Positions 27,241 through 35,804 are shown, counted from the stretch's first letter. The stretch is DNA of 64,000 nucleotides from an uncultured Clostridia bacterium (GCA_934119935.1 CAKOSX010000001.1:467697-531696); one strand, 5' to 3'. The notes: a model not told the origin generated them from the sequence alone. Numbers and translations: made by a program.

Positions 27241-27732
27241 ATGCAAGAAAGACTAAAATTTTATACTATTAATGATGAATACATACAATATTTGAGTGAT
27301 TTTGATAAGCATGTAAGCTGGAACAAAGAGCAAAAACGTCCATACATTGGGGTGGTACTAAAAGTTGAAGAAAAATTATATTTTGCCCCACTATATTCAT
27401 ACAAATTAGGATACGAAAGATATAAGAATAATCCAAGTTTCATGAGGGTTAAAAACAAGAAAAAAGAAAATGTAGCAATAATTAGATTCGCAGAAATGAT
27501 TCCTGTACCGAAAAGTGAGATAACTTTGCTAGACTTTGAGGCAAGAGGAGAAAAATATAAAGATTTACTTCAATCTGAATTTGAATTCATAAATAATAAT
27601 AAGGAGTCCATATATAATAAAGCAAATAAAATTTATAAAAATGTAAAGTATGAGAAGATTCCTTTTTACATTAATATATCTTGTAATTTTGAGTTGTTAG
27701 AACAAAAATCTGAATACTATTCCAAAGTTTAA
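27241..27732 (+). CDS. toxN: ToxN/AbiQ family endoribonuclease toxin (type III TA)
   Basis: This 163-residue protein has the ToxN fold signature: LKFYTINDEYIQYLSDFD at the N-terminus (Tyr8), YIGVVLKV, YFAPLYSYK (about 47-55, with Ser53 and Lys55 where the catalytic Ser and Lys of known ToxN lie), MIPVPKSEITLLDF, and the C-terminal NISCNFELLEQKSEYY. ToxN cleaves cellular and antitoxin RNA and in several species aborts phage infection. Start 27241 follows AGGAGG; an upstream in-frame TTG lies inside the terminator. It sits directly after the ToxI array. Confidence 0.88.
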   Translation: MQERLKFYTINDEYIQYLSDFDKHVSWNKEQKRPYIGVVLKVEEKLYFAPLYSYKLGYERYKNNPSFMRVKNKKKENVAIIRFAEMIPVPKSEITLLDFEARGEKYKDLLQSEFEFINNNKESIYNKANKIYKNVKYEKIPFYINISCNFELLEQKSEYYSKV

Positions 27733-27759
27733 AAATATATAAATAAAAACAACAAAAGC

Positions 27760-27792
27760 TTGTCATTTTATGTATTTTATAGTAAAATACAT
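27760..27792 (+). promoter_or_regulatory. der promoter with an overlapping palindrome
   Basis: TTGTCA (27760-27765), 17 bases, TAAAAT (27783-27788). A perfect inverted repeat, ATGTATTTTA (27770-27779) and TAAAATACAT (27783-27792), covers the -10. It could be an operator or the toxN terminator stem. Confidence 0.6.
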
Positions 27793-27832
27793 AATGTAAT
27801 TTGAAAAATTAATTTTATAAGAAGGTGAAAAA

Positions 27833-29176
27833 ATGTCAAAACCAATGGTTGCAATTGTTGGTAGACCGAATGTAGGAAAATCAACATTTTTTAATTATAT
27901 AGTTGGAAAAAGAATTTCAATAGTAGAAGACACTCCAGGTGTTACAAGAGATAGAGTCTACGGTGAGGCTAACTGGAGAGGTAGAAGTTTTACATTAATA
28001 GATACAGGTGGAATAGAGTTTGACGATTCTAATGATATTTCTATTCAGATGAAAGAACAAGCTGATATTGCTATTGCAATGGCAGATGTTATTATATTCT
28101 TAACTGATGCAAAGCAAGGTATTACATCAGCAGATACAGAAATTGCGTTAATGCTTAGAAAGTCTAAGAAGCCAGTAATTTTGGTTTGTAATAAAGCAGA
28201 TAATTATGGAAAGGATGCTCCTGAAATTTATGAATTTTATAATTTAGGATTAGGAGATCCATTCAGAGTTTCTTCTGTAAATGCAATAGGAATTGGAGAT
28301 GTTTTGGACGAGATATATGACAAATTGCCTCCAAAACAAGAAAATGAGGATGACAATCTTCAGATTAAAGTTGCTGTTATCGGAAAGCCTAACGTAGGTA
28401 AATCTTCATTAATTAACAAGATTCTTGGAGAAAATAGATTAATTGTAAGTAATATGGCAGGGACAACCAGAGATGCAATAGATTCTGAATTTGAAAATTC
28501 TCATGGAAAGTATGTTTTTATTGATACTGCAGGAATTAGAAAACATAGCAAAATAGACGAGAAAATTGAAAAATACAGTGTTGCAAGAACTTTACTTGCA
28601 ATAGAAAGAGCCGATGTTTGTATCTTAATGATTGACGCAACACAAGGAGTTACAGAGCAAGACACAAAGATTGCAGGAGAAGCTCATGAGGCAGGAAAAG
28701 GTGTTATAATAGCAATAAATAAGTGGGATGAATATGATAAACAAAATGGAACTTTAGAAAAATACACTAAAGATGTATATTTAAAATTACCATATTTATC
28801 ATATGCACCAATTCTATTCATATCAGCAAAAACTGGTCAAAGAGTAGAAAAACTATTCGATATGATAAACAATGTTGCAAACCAAAACGCACTAAGAGTT
28901 TCAACATCTGTATTAAATCAAGTATTAGCAGAAGCAATAGCTGTTGTTCAACCACCAACAGACAAGGGAAGAAGATTAAAATTATACTACATGACACAAG
29001 CTTCTACAAAGCCACCAACATTTGTAGTATTTGTAAATGATAAAAAATTGTTCCATTTTTCATACGAAAGATATCTAGTAAATCAACTTAGAAAAGAGTT
29101 CGGACTTGTTGGAACTCCAATAAGAATGATTGCAAGAGAAAAAATAGAGAAAAATGAAAAGAGTAATACTAAATAA
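27833..29176 (+). CDS. der: Ribosome biogenesis GTPase Der (EngA)
   Basis: This 447-residue double-GTPase is needed for 50S subunit maturation. Two G domains are legible: GRPNVGKSTFFN with DTPGVTRD and NKAD in the first, GKPNVGKSSLIN with TAGTTRD, DTAGI and NKWD in the second. A C-terminal KH-like domain follows, with KPPTFVVFVND and SYERYLVNQLRKEFGLVGTPI. The ribosome binding site is AGAAGGTG. It heads a der-plsY-gpsA group, an arrangement common in Firmicutes. Confidence 0.97.
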   Translation: MSKPMVAIVGRPNVGKSTFFNYIVGKRISIVEDTPGVTRDRVYGEANWRGRSFTLIDTGGIEFDDSNDISIQMKEQADIAIAMADVIIFLTDAKQGITSADTEIALMLRKSKKPVILVCNKADNYGKDAPEIYEFYNLGLGDPFRVSSVNAIGIGDVLDEIYDKLPPKQENEDDNLQIKVAVIGKPNVGKSSLINKILGENRLIVSNMAGTTRDAIDSEFENSHGKYVFIDTAGIRKHSKIDEKIEKYSVARTLLAIERADVCILMIDATQGVTEQDTKIAGEAHEAGKGVIIAINKWDEYDKQNGTLEKYTKDVYLKLPYLSYAPILFISAKTGQRVEKLFDMINNVANQNALRVSTSVLNQVLAEAIAVVQPPTDKGRRLKLYYMTQASTKPPTFVVFVNDKKLFHFSYERYLVNQLRKEFGLVGTPIRMIAREKIEKNEKSNTK

Positions 29177-29235
29177 GAAAAAACAAGGTCTAATTGTAAA
29201 AGATTATGACTTATAAGAAAGGATTGTGATTATTT

Positions 29236-29865
29236 ATGGCAACATATATTATTGTTTCAATTATAGCATATTTATTAGGAAGTATAAGTTTTTCTGTAAT
29301 ATTCAGCAAGAAATTAGCTGGATTTGATGTAAGAGAAAAGGGAAGTGGAAATGCAGGTACAACCAATGTACTAAGAACAGTTGGCAAAAAAGCCGCAGTG
29401 CTAACACTTTTATGTGATTGTTTGAAAGGTGTATTTGCAGTTTTAGTCGCTTTTATAGCAGGAAAAATTGTAAAAGATACAGATTCAAGTTTGTTAGTTC
29501 AATTAGCAGGAATATTTGTTGTATTAGGTCATACTTTTCCAGTATTTTTCAAGTTTAAAGGTGGAAAAGGTGTTGCTACATCTCTAGGTGTACTATTAAT
29601 AACAAACTGGCAAATAGGATTAATTTGTTTAGTGTTTGCACTAATACTTATGGCATTAACAAGATTTGTATCATTAGGCTCAATAGCAGCTGCAATACTA
29701 TTCCCAGTACTAACAGTATTCATTCATGAAAATTACTTAGTACCAGGAAATTATATAATATTTGCTATAATAATGGCTGTATTAGTAGTATTCAACCATA
29801 GATCAAATGTAAAAAGACTATTAGAAGGAAAAGAAAATAAACTAAGTTTTAAAGGAACAAAATAA
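29236..29865 (+). CDS. plsY: Acyl-phosphate:glycerol-3-phosphate acyltransferase PlsY
   Basis: This 209-residue integral membrane enzyme makes lysophosphatidic acid from acyl-phosphate and glycerol-3-phosphate. The family signatures are the first-helix start YLLGSISFSVI, then VREKGSGNAGTTNVLR (about 34-49), HTFPVFFKFKGGKGVATSLG (about 98-117) and VVFNHRSNVKRLLEGKENK near the C-terminus. It lies between der and gpsA, whose product supplies its substrate. Confidence 0.96.
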   Translation: MATYIIVSIIAYLLGSISFSVIFSKKLAGFDVREKGSGNAGTTNVLRTVGKKAAVLTLLCDCLKGVFAVLVAFIAGKIVKDTDSSLLVQLAGIFVVLGHTFPVFFKFKGGKGVATSLGVLLITNWQIGLICLVFALILMALTRFVSLGSIAAAILFPVLTVFIHENYLVPGNYIIFAIIMAVLVVFNHRSNVKRLLEGKENKLSFKGTK

Positions 29866-29885
29866 GAACTAAATTAAAAAAATAA

Positions 29886-30010
29886 AGCCCGCTATAGGAA
29901 TCAGTATTTTTTGTGCAGAGGCATGATTTCGCTCTTTGAGGAGTCCGAAGGAGCTCCGACCAAGAAATTATGTCCGGTTGCATCAAAAAATTGATTCCGA
30001 CATAGGGCTT
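29886..30010. repeat. Intergenic palindromic element, copy 3 (core in forward orientation)
   Basis: The outer arms are AGCCC...GGAATCA and TGATTCC...GGGCT with a TTTT tail, so as a whole it resembles a plsY terminator. The inner core reads ATTTCGCTCTTTGAGG, AGTCCGAAGGAGCTCC and GACCAAGAAAT. Here ATTTC/GAAAT replaces the GCTC/GAGC stem seen in other copies, a compensatory change on both sides. Confidence 0.85.
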
Positions 30011-30055
30011 TTATAATTATAATAATTTATAAAAAACAGAAGGAAGGAATTTATT

Positions 30056-31039
30056 ATGAAGAACATTGCGATAATAGGAAGTGGAACATGGGGTGTTGCT
30101 TTGGCAATGCACTTGTCAAATATAGGACATAACGTAAAATTATGGGCTTTTATGCAAGAGGAGGCCGATAATATCAATATAGAAAGAAAGTGCAAATTCT
30201 TGCCAGATGTAAGAATAAACGACAACATTACATGTTATACAGACATTCAAAAAGTAGTAGAAGGAACAGACATGATATTACATGTTACACCTTCAAAATT
30301 TGTTAGAGAAACTATAAAAAAATATAAGGATTATGTAACAAATCAACCAATAATAATGTGTGCAAAAGGCTTTGAATCTGAAACATTGTGCACACTTAGT
30401 CAAATTATCGAACAAGAAATGCCAAATTCAAAATATGGAATATTCTCTGGTCCAAGCCATGCGGAAGAAGTTTCGGTTGGAATACCAACAGCGATTGTTA
30501 TAGCCTCAAAAGATGAAGGCGTACGCAATTTGGTACAAGAAACATTCATGAATGAGAAGATGAGAGTATATACATCAGACGATGTAATTGGAGTAGAACT
30601 TGGTGGAGCATTAAAAAACATTATTGCTTTCTGTGCAGGAGTTGCAACAGAAATCGACTTAGGCGATAACAGCTTCGCAGCATTAATCACAAGAGGATTA
30701 GTAGAAATAACAAGACTCGGAACTGCAATGGGAGGCAAACATGATACATTTTATGGGTTATCTGGATTAGGAGATTTAATTGTAACATGCATGAGTGAAC
30801 ACAGCAGAAATAGAAGAGCCGGCAGACTTATAGGAAAAGGTTATACTGTTGAACAGGCAAGAAATGAAATAGGAATGGTAATAGAAAGCATAGATAACAT
30901 CGAAGTTGCATATGCATTATCAAAAAAATATAACATAGAAATGCCAATTGTAAATGCAGTTTATGATGTATTATATAATGGACTAGAACCAAGAAAAGCA
31001 GTAACAATGTTAATGACAAGAGCTAAAAAGAGTGAATAA
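30056..31039 (+). CDS. gpsA: NAD(P)-dependent glycerol-3-phosphate dehydrogenase GpsA
   Basis: This 327-residue cytoplasmic enzyme reduces dihydroxyacetone phosphate to sn-glycerol-3-phosphate for phospholipid synthesis. It has the N-terminal Rossmann motif IGSGTWGVALAMHL, a cofactor-binding HVTPSKFVRE, IMCAKGFE, FSGPSHAEEV (about 126-135), the catalytic Lys region GGALKNIIAFCAG, and the substrate site GLSGLGDLIVTCMSEHSRNRRAG. It lies downstream of plsY with palindromic element copy 3 between them. Confidence 0.97.
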   Translation: MKNIAIIGSGTWGVALAMHLSNIGHNVKLWAFMQEEADNINIERKCKFLPDVRINDNITCYTDIQKVVEGTDMILHVTPSKFVRETIKKYKDYVTNQPIIMCAKGFESETLCTLSQIIEQEMPNSKYGIFSGPSHAEEVSVGIPTAIVIASKDEGVRNLVQETFMNEKMRVYTSDDVIGVELGGALKNIIAFCAGVATEIDLGDNSFAALITRGLVEITRLGTAMGGKHDTFYGLSGLGDLIVTCMSEHSRNRRAGRLIGKGYTVEQARNEIGMVIESIDNIEVAYALSKKYNIEMPIVNAVYDVLYNGLEPRKAVTMLMTRAKKSE

Positions 31040-31146
31040 ATTAAATCGAAAGAGGGTGCTTTTTTGACTAATTTGAGGTTTCGGATTTAGGAAGTATTGG
31101 ACAAAGATTTGATGACAACAAGAGGATAGAGGGAAACATAAGTGAA

Positions 31147-31893
31147 ATGTATGAAGAAACAATTGCCTTTATAAATAGAAATATGAAAGTGAAGGTTGTG
31201 ATAAGTGATAAAACTGGCCTGAGAACAGACATAATGCAATATCCCAAAGATGCACTTCGTGAAGCAATATCAAATATGTTGATTCATAGAGATTATAGCC
31301 AATTAAAAACCGGAGTATATAGCATGGTCACGGTGTATAAAGATAGGATAGAATTTAGAAATGTTGGAAATTTATATGGCTCTAATACATTAGAATTGTT
31401 GGAGACAAGAAAAGCAATGGAAGTAAGAAACGAAACAATTGTAAAATTATTAGAATATCTGGGAGGAATAATAGAAAATAGGCATACAGGGATTTCTACA
31501 ATGCAAGATAAAATGAAAGAAGCAAATTTACCGGAACCGGTATTTGTTAATGAAAGAGAAGATTTTGTTGTTACCTTTTATAATGGGGAATATCCTGAAT
31601 TATATCCAGAAGAACTAAAGAAAGATAAAAAGACCCAAGATAAAAAGACCCAAGATAAAAAGACCCAAGATAAAAAGACCCAAGATAAAAGAATAATAGT
31701 TTTAAATGAAATATTGCAAATATGCCAAAAAGAGCCTCAAAGTATTAAACAGATAATGGAAAAACTGGACTATAAAAGTAGTAAAACATTTAAAAAATAT
31801 TATATTAAACCATTGTTGGAGGAGGGAAAACTAAAAATGACTTTACCTGAAAAACCAACGAGTAAAAACCAAAAATATATAACAGTTGATTGA
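31147..31893 (+). CDS. C-terminal part of an AlbA/RecG-like (Schlafen-type) regulator, probably 5' truncated
   Basis: The 248-residue frame begins in the middle of a known architecture. PKDALREAISNMLIHRDYS is the HATPase_c_4 (RecG C-terminal-like) motif, usually preceded by an AlbA_2 DNA-binding domain of about 120 residues that is missing. The frame stays open upstream to about 31072 (reading ...GQRFDDNKRIEGNISE...) without a start codon. No good ribosome binding site precedes ATG 31147. After a DKKTQ tandem repeat comes a C-terminal winged-helix-like domain. It is best viewed as a 5' remnant-less pseudogene or a shortened regulator. Confidence 0.6.
   Translation: MYEETIAFINRNMKVKVVISDKTGLRTDIMQYPKDALREAISNMLIHRDYSQLKTGVYSMVTVYKDRIEFRNVGNLYGSNTLELLETRKAMEVRNETIVKLLEYLGGIIENRHTGISTMQDKMKEANLPEPVFVNEREDFVVTFYNGEYPELYPEELKKDKKTQDKKTQDKKTQDKKTQDKRIIVLNEILQICQKEPQSIKQIMEKLDYKSSKTFKKYYIKPLLEEGKLKMTLPEKPTSKNQKYITVD
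31624..31683 (+). repeat. Four exact 15-bp tandem repeats in coding sequence
   Basis: GATAAAAAGACCCAA occurs four times in a row, encoding DKKTQ each time, as a linker between the ATPase-like and helix-turn-helix parts of the 31147 gene. Repeat number changes would keep the frame. Confidence 0.92.
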
Positions 31894-31949
31894 AAAATAA
31901 AATAAAGCCAATAATACTTTTGGGTCATAAAAAGATTTCATTATTGTAA

Positions 31950-32252
31950 TTAATAAGGAAATCTCTCATATAAATACCTAATGATGCTATCTGCATTGTT
32001 AGGTGTTATTTTTATATAATATCCTTTATCTAAGCAAAGCCACATTGCCATATCATATCTATCCATATTATCAGCAAAAACGCCTAAAATGGTTGCAATT
32101 TCTATTGGATTTTCGTATGAATTTTGCCATTCTAAGGAATGATAATATATATCAAAATTCTGTGAAATTTTTTCATTTATGTCATAATATTTTGAGAGAA
32201 ATCTAAAAATTTCACCATCTTTATTACTATAAAATTTTATTGTGGGATGCAT
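31950..32252 (-). CDS. Hypothetical protein, 100 aa
   Basis: I do not recognise this protein. It is a soluble, tyrosine-rich acidic product on the strand opposite to its neighbours (MHPTIKFYSNKDGEIFRFL start, then NPIEIATILGVFADNMDRYDMAMWLCLDKGYYIKI). The conserved-looking alternation of hydrophobic and charged residues and the absence of stops make it a credible gene, but its ribosome binding site is weak. Confidence 0.5.
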   Translation of the reverse strand: MHPTIKFYSNKDGEIFRFLSKYYDINEKISQNFDIYYHSLEWQNSYENPIEIATILGVFADNMDRYDMAMWLCLDKGYYIKITPNNADSIIRYLYERFPY

Positions 32253-32426
32253 GATGTATTCAAATTAATCTTATAAAAATATTTCTATTTTACTGATTAA
32301 ATCCTTTCTCATAAATTCTAAAATTATTATTTGATTATTAAAAAAATATATACTTACAATATATAGAATAAAATAGAGTAATTTAGGGAAATTTATATTA
32401 AAAGAAAATTGAAGGGATTTTTGAAT

Positions 32427-33365
32427 ATGAAAAGTAAAAATTGGTTAATTAGCATATTTGCATTAATAATAATGGTTGCAATAATTGCGGTTACTGTGGT
32501 TGTAACTGTTAATAATAAAAAAACGAATTTGAATGAAAAAATTAGCTCAGAAATTGATTATTTAGATAAAACAATGATTTCGATGGTAAATAAATTGAAT
32601 AATTTACAGACTAGTGATGAAATTCATGCAAAGAGGACATCAGTAGAGATTTCTTCACAGAATATTATGACTGATAGTAGTAAAAGTGGGGAAGAAAGCA
32701 GTTCTAATAGCAATGGTAGCAAAATGGGAGGTATGGATTCTTCAGGCAGTAGTAATTCTGAACAAGGCACTGGAAGTACAGAAAATTCATCTACAAATGT
32801 CGAAAAGTATCAAATTCAAAATAATGCAGTGCTACTACGAAACACTTCAGACATTGACTGGAATGAACTGCAAAATCAAGCAGAGAATTTATATAAATCT
32901 TGGACAACAATAACCTTAGACTTAAATACTATGAATGTTACGAGTGACGATATTTTAGCTTACAATACTAATCTAGATAATTTAATGGTGTCGTTAAAGG
33001 AGAAAAATAAAGTAAATTCCGCAATATGCTTAGCAAATATGTATAGCCTAATTCCAAAATATACTAATGAGATTTCGAGTGATACAGCAAAATCTAAGCT
33101 AGAAAGCGTTAAGTCTAACATCATATTTGCATATTCAATAGTAGAGACAAACAGATGGGATGATGTGCTAAAATTACTTGGACAGGCAGAAACAGACTTA
33201 ACAGAGCTAATGACAATGAAGGAAAATTTATCAGCAATTAGAAAATCAAAAATAAATAAAGCTTATGTATTATTAAAAGAGCTAATAAAATCAAGTAATG
33301 ATAAAAATGTAGATATATTCTACTTAAAGTACATTACTTTAATAGAAGAACTGGATAATCTTTAA
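32427..33365 (+). CDS. Membrane-anchored hypothetical protein with Ser/Gly-rich linker
   Basis: This 312-residue protein has one N-terminal signal anchor (about residues 5-27), a coiled region, a low-complexity linker rich in S, G, N and E (about 75-120), and a C-terminal mostly helical extracytoplasmic domain (about 130-312). No enzyme motif is visible. Start 32427 is an ATG with AAGGG upstream; an in-frame TTG at 32409 overlaps that site. It ends just upstream of the rnpB promoter. Function unknown; a cell-surface or envelope role fits the topology. Confidence 0.65.
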   Translation: MKSKNWLISIFALIIMVAIIAVTVVVTVNNKKTNLNEKISSEIDYLDKTMISMVNKLNNLQTSDEIHAKRTSVEISSQNIMTDSSKSGEESSSNSNGSKMGGMDSSGSSNSEQGTGSTENSSTNVEKYQIQNNAVLLRNTSDIDWNELQNQAENLYKSWTTITLDLNTMNVTSDDILAYNTNLDNLMVSLKEKNKVNSAICLANMYSLIPKYTNEISSDTAKSKLESVKSNIIFAYSIVETNRWDDVLKLLGQAETDLTELMTMKENLSAIRKSKINKAYVLLKELIKSSNDKNVDIFYLKYITLIEELDNL

Positions 33366-33381
33366 AAATAATGCTAAAACA

Positions 33382-33410
33382 TTGATTTTTACTTGAAATT
33401 GCTGTACAAT
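33382..33410 (+). promoter_or_regulatory. rnpB promoter
   Basis: TTGATT (33382-33387), 17 bases, TACAAT (33405-33410). This places the start at about 33418, the first base of helix P1. Confidence 0.78.
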
Positions 33411-33417
33411 AGAAAAG

Positions 33418-33860
33418 GAGTAAATTAAATGGTCGCGTATAGCAAGGTCGAAAGGCAGCGTACGAGGAAAGTCCGGGCCCCATAGAGCAATGATGCTGGA
33501 TAACGTCCAGTGAGGGCGACCTTAAGGAAAGTGCAACAGAAAATAACCACCACATAGGGCTCCCACGAAGCTAAGCTTTGTGGGAAAAAGGAAGAACAAC
33601 GTATTATTGTATAAGATTGAGTTTGCTCAATCTTATACATAAAGAAGTTAGTTCTGACGTGGTAAGGATGAAAAGGCGAGGTAAGAGCTCACCGCTGGTA
33701 TGGTGACATACTAGGCTGTGTAAACCCCATCTGGAGCAACACCGAGACTAGAAGGATAAGACTGCTCGTCATCTTCTTAATTTGGTGGCTTGAGACATGT
33801 AGTAATATATGTAATAGATAAATGACCATTCTAGACAGAACCCGGCTTACAGATTTACTC
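33418..33860 (+). ncRNA. rnpB: RNase P RNA
   Basis: This is the catalytic RNA that removes 5' leaders from tRNA precursors. Conserved blocks in order are GAGGAAAGTCCGGGC (33464 on), CCAGTGAGGGCGACCTTAAG-like P4/P5 region, AAGGCGAGGTAAGAGCTCAC, GGCTGTGTAAACCCCATCTG, GAGCAACACCGAG, and ACAGAACCCGGCTTA near the 3' end. The ends were set by helix P1: GAGTAAAT at 33418-33425 pairs perfectly with ATTTACTC at 33853-33860. The variable P12-like hairpin (ATAAGATTGAG/CTCAATCTTAT) is long. A promoter and a terminator flank it. Confidence 0.95.
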
Positions 33861-33883
33861 TATTTAAAAATAATAATTATATG

Positions 33884-33912
33884 GTATGCAGATTAGCATA
33901 CTGTTTTTTTTA
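33884..33912 (+). terminator. rnpB terminator
   Basis: GTATGC (33884-33889) and GCATAC (33896-33901) form a stem, followed by TGTTTTTTTT. Confidence 0.85.
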
Positions 33913-33974
33913 TGCATAATGTCAAAAAGGCATTGCATAGAGAAGAATAACCTTGTAACAAAAATGTAATATAT

Positions 33975-34003
33975 TGAAATAAGGGGATATCTGTGTTATA
34001 ATT
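33975..34003 (+). promoter_or_regulatory. Promoter of the 170-aa membrane protein gene
   Basis: TTGAAA (33975-33980), 17 bases, TATAAT (33998-34003) with an extended -10 TGT. A perfect 8-bp leader hairpin (GTTTCTAA 34032-34039 with TTAGAAAC 34047-34054) lies between promoter and gene. Confidence 0.78.
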
Positions 34004-34077
34004 TGTAGCAGTTCGAAACTTTAAAACCTCTGTTTCTAATGCCAGCTTAGAAACGTAAAAACACAAAGGAGAATGGT

Positions 34078-34590
34078 ATGCTTACAATCATTATCGCAAT
34101 TGCTATAGTTTTTGTTTTTGTACTGATTATAGTTTGGTTGACCGATAGTCCATTCATACGCACGATTGCAACAGGAATTTGTTTTGTTGTAGTACTGGCA
34201 GGTTGTACTATAGGTGTTATCGTGCCCGTAAGTGGTTTCAACGAGTGGAAGTTAACTCAAGAAACTGAACTTGTGACTCTTTCAAACAGTTTAGCTTCTG
34301 GAGGAGTAGGAATGATATATGTATCACTTTCTGCTGACAATGCGTACACATATCGGTATGAGATTGATTCGGAATTTGGTACTGAAACTGGTAAAACTTA
34401 CAAAACGCAGACACTTGTTGGAAAAGATGTAGAAGAAGTGGAGGATCCTAATTGTGAAAAAGCTGTAGTTAGGATGTACCAAAGAGAAGGCAAGAGAACT
34501 ATTTGGACTTTTGCACTGGGAACGGAGGAAACAAAATATATTTTCTACGTCCCGGAAGGAACTATTTCTAAGGAGGTAAAACTTAAATAA
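34078..34590 (+). CDS. Hypothetical membrane protein, 170 aa
   Basis: Two membrane segments (about residues 2-22 and 27-52) are followed by an outside domain of about 115 residues rich in beta strands (GMIYVSLSADNAYTYRYEI, KTYKTQTLVG, RTIWTFALGTEETKYIFYVPEG). No family is recognised. The ribosome binding site is AAGGAG. It is an independent unit with promoter, leader hairpin and terminator, and its codon use is richer in G and C than host operons nearby. Confidence 0.65.
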   Translation: MLTIIIAIAIVFVFVLIIVWLTDSPFIRTIATGICFVVVLAGCTIGVIVPVSGFNEWKLTQETELVTLSNSLASGGVGMIYVSLSADNAYTYRYEIDSEFGTETGKTYKTQTLVGKDVEEVEDPNCEKAVVRMYQREGKRTIWTFALGTEETKYIFYVPEGTISKEVKLK

Positions 34591-34609
34591 TTAGGTAAGT
34601 ATGGCTGGC

Positions 34610-34645
34610 AATAGAGTAAACATTTCGGTGTTTGCTCTATTTTTA
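34610..34645 (+). terminator. Intrinsic terminator
   Basis: AATAGAGTAAACA and TGTTTGCTCTATT form a long stem, followed by TTTTAG. Confidence 0.9.
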
Positions 34646-34685
34646 GATTAACACGAAAAAATTCATATTATTTTAAAAAATCTAT

Positions 34686-34714
34686 TTTACAATAGCTCAA
34701 AAGTATGCTATAAT
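34686..34714 (+). promoter_or_regulatory. Promoter of the 81-aa gene
   Basis: TTTACA (34686-34691), 17 bases, TATAAT (34709-34714) with an extended TGC -10. Confidence 0.8.
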
Positions 34715-34762
34715 AGGCCCTGCAAGTTGACACACTTTTTTAGTTGCAACGGAGGTACGAAT

Positions 34763-35008
34763 ATGATTAGTTGCGAAGATAAGAAAAGATTGCAAGAGCT
34801 TATTTGCCAAGAATTTCCGGAATATTCTAAAGAAAAACGGGAACAAATGGTGGAAGCACTTGTAAAAAAGGAAGGCGCATATGTTGCGTTTTGCGAGTGT
34901 ATTGGTAAACATGTTTCCAAAATTGGTGTCAAGTTCCGCAAGGACAATGGTGACAAAGGCAAGATGTATTACAGCACTGCATACGACGACGAGAAATTCG
35001 ATTTGTAA
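34763..35008 (+). CDS. Hypothetical protein, 81 aa
   Basis: I do not recognise this protein. Start 34763 follows ACGGAGG; an in-frame TTG at 34727 lies upstream of that site and too close to the promoter start. The product is charged and helical in its first half (CEDKKRLQELICQEFPEYSKEKREQ) and ends in an acidic tail (YDDEKFDL). It has its own strong promoter and is followed by the NDK-like gene, with which it may be cotranscribed. Confidence 0.62.
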   Translation: MISCEDKKRLQELICQEFPEYSKEKREQMVEALVKKEGAYVAFCECIGKHVSKIGVKFRKDNGDKGKMYYSTAYDDEKFDL

Positions 35009-35082
35009 ATCCCAAGGCCAACGTCTTAAATAAATTGATGAGATGTTGAATGATCATGTATCACACGAAGGAGTGAACTGTT

Positions 35083-35757
35083 TTGACCAGAGAAGAGGTT
35101 TTAGCAGTAATTGAAAAGCATGAAAAGCTTGATTTTAAAGACCTTAAAATAAGCTATTTAATTTTAAAGCCCAATGCTGCTAGACACTACAAGGTAATTG
35201 TCAATGAGATTGAAAAACAGCAATATACAATCATAGGCCAATATGCAATTAGAGATTATGAAACATTGAATATGGCTCTGCATGTTGAACAGCCGGAATC
35301 AATGAAGTATATTATTCCGATTTCTCGGATGTACAATGATTTCTATGGAAACTATGGTGTGTTGTTGCTGATTGGCAAGAGTAATATCACTTATGAGAAC
35401 TTCTGTCTTCAGGTGGTTTCGCTTAAGCAGAACCTCAGAGCAAGATTTAAGTTCTCGTACATTGCATATGCTTTTGACACATCAGAGCTCGGACGGGAAA
35501 ACCAACACCAAAGGTTGGTTGTCGTTGATAAAGATGGCAAGCAAACTGTGGACGAATACTTTAAAAGAGAAGGAACTTTCATGGTGTTTTACATCAATGA
35601 AATTCATTCTCCTGATGAGAGCGTTTCCACACTTGTCAAAGAAATGCGGTTAATGGATGGTATGGAACTTTTCGATGTGCAGAACCAAATCCCCAAAAAC
35701 ATTATCGAAATGATGAAGAAGTACAAGAGCTTCGAACACATAAAAGATATGTTCTAA
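35083..35757 (+). CDS. Hypothetical protein with nucleoside-diphosphate-kinase-like segment
   Basis: This is a 224-residue soluble protein. Residues about 22-70 (YLILKPNAARHYKVIVNEIEK..., then IIGQYAIRDYETL) resemble the first strand and helix of nucleoside diphosphate kinases (KPDA-type start). However, the catalytic His-containing GSDS region is not visible, so enzymatic activity is doubtful. The later half (FDTSELGRENQHQRLVVVDKDG...) matches nothing I know. The start is TTG 35083 after AAGGAGTGA. Terminator at 35776. Codon use is like that of the other orphan genes here. Confidence 0.5.
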   Translation: MTREEVLAVIEKHEKLDFKDLKISYLILKPNAARHYKVIVNEIEKQQYTIIGQYAIRDYETLNMALHVEQPESMKYIIPISRMYNDFYGNYGVLLLIGKSNITYENFCLQVVSLKQNLRARFKFSYIAYAFDTSELGRENQHQRLVVVDKDGKQTVDEYFKREGTFMVFYINEIHSPDESVSTLVKEMRLMDGMELFDVQNQIPKNIIEMMKKYKSFEHIKDMF

Positions 35758-35775
35758 ACATGATCAAACAAGTTT

Positions 35776-35804
35776 GCAGGGTCTTGTCAAAATCCTGCGT
35801 TTTA
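35776..35804 (+). terminator. Intrinsic terminator
   Basis: GCAGG (35776-35780) and CCTGC (35794-35798) form a stem, followed by GTTTTAT. Confidence 0.75.

Noticed and set aside
31060..31146. Separate small gene upstream of the AlbA/RecG-like frame
   Set aside because: The open stretch is in the same frame as the 31147 gene and reads as its missing upstream part, without a start codon.
34727..34762. TTG start for the 81-aa gene at 34727
   Set aside because: It lies only 13 bases after the -10 box and before the GGAGG site, so ATG 34763 is the real start.
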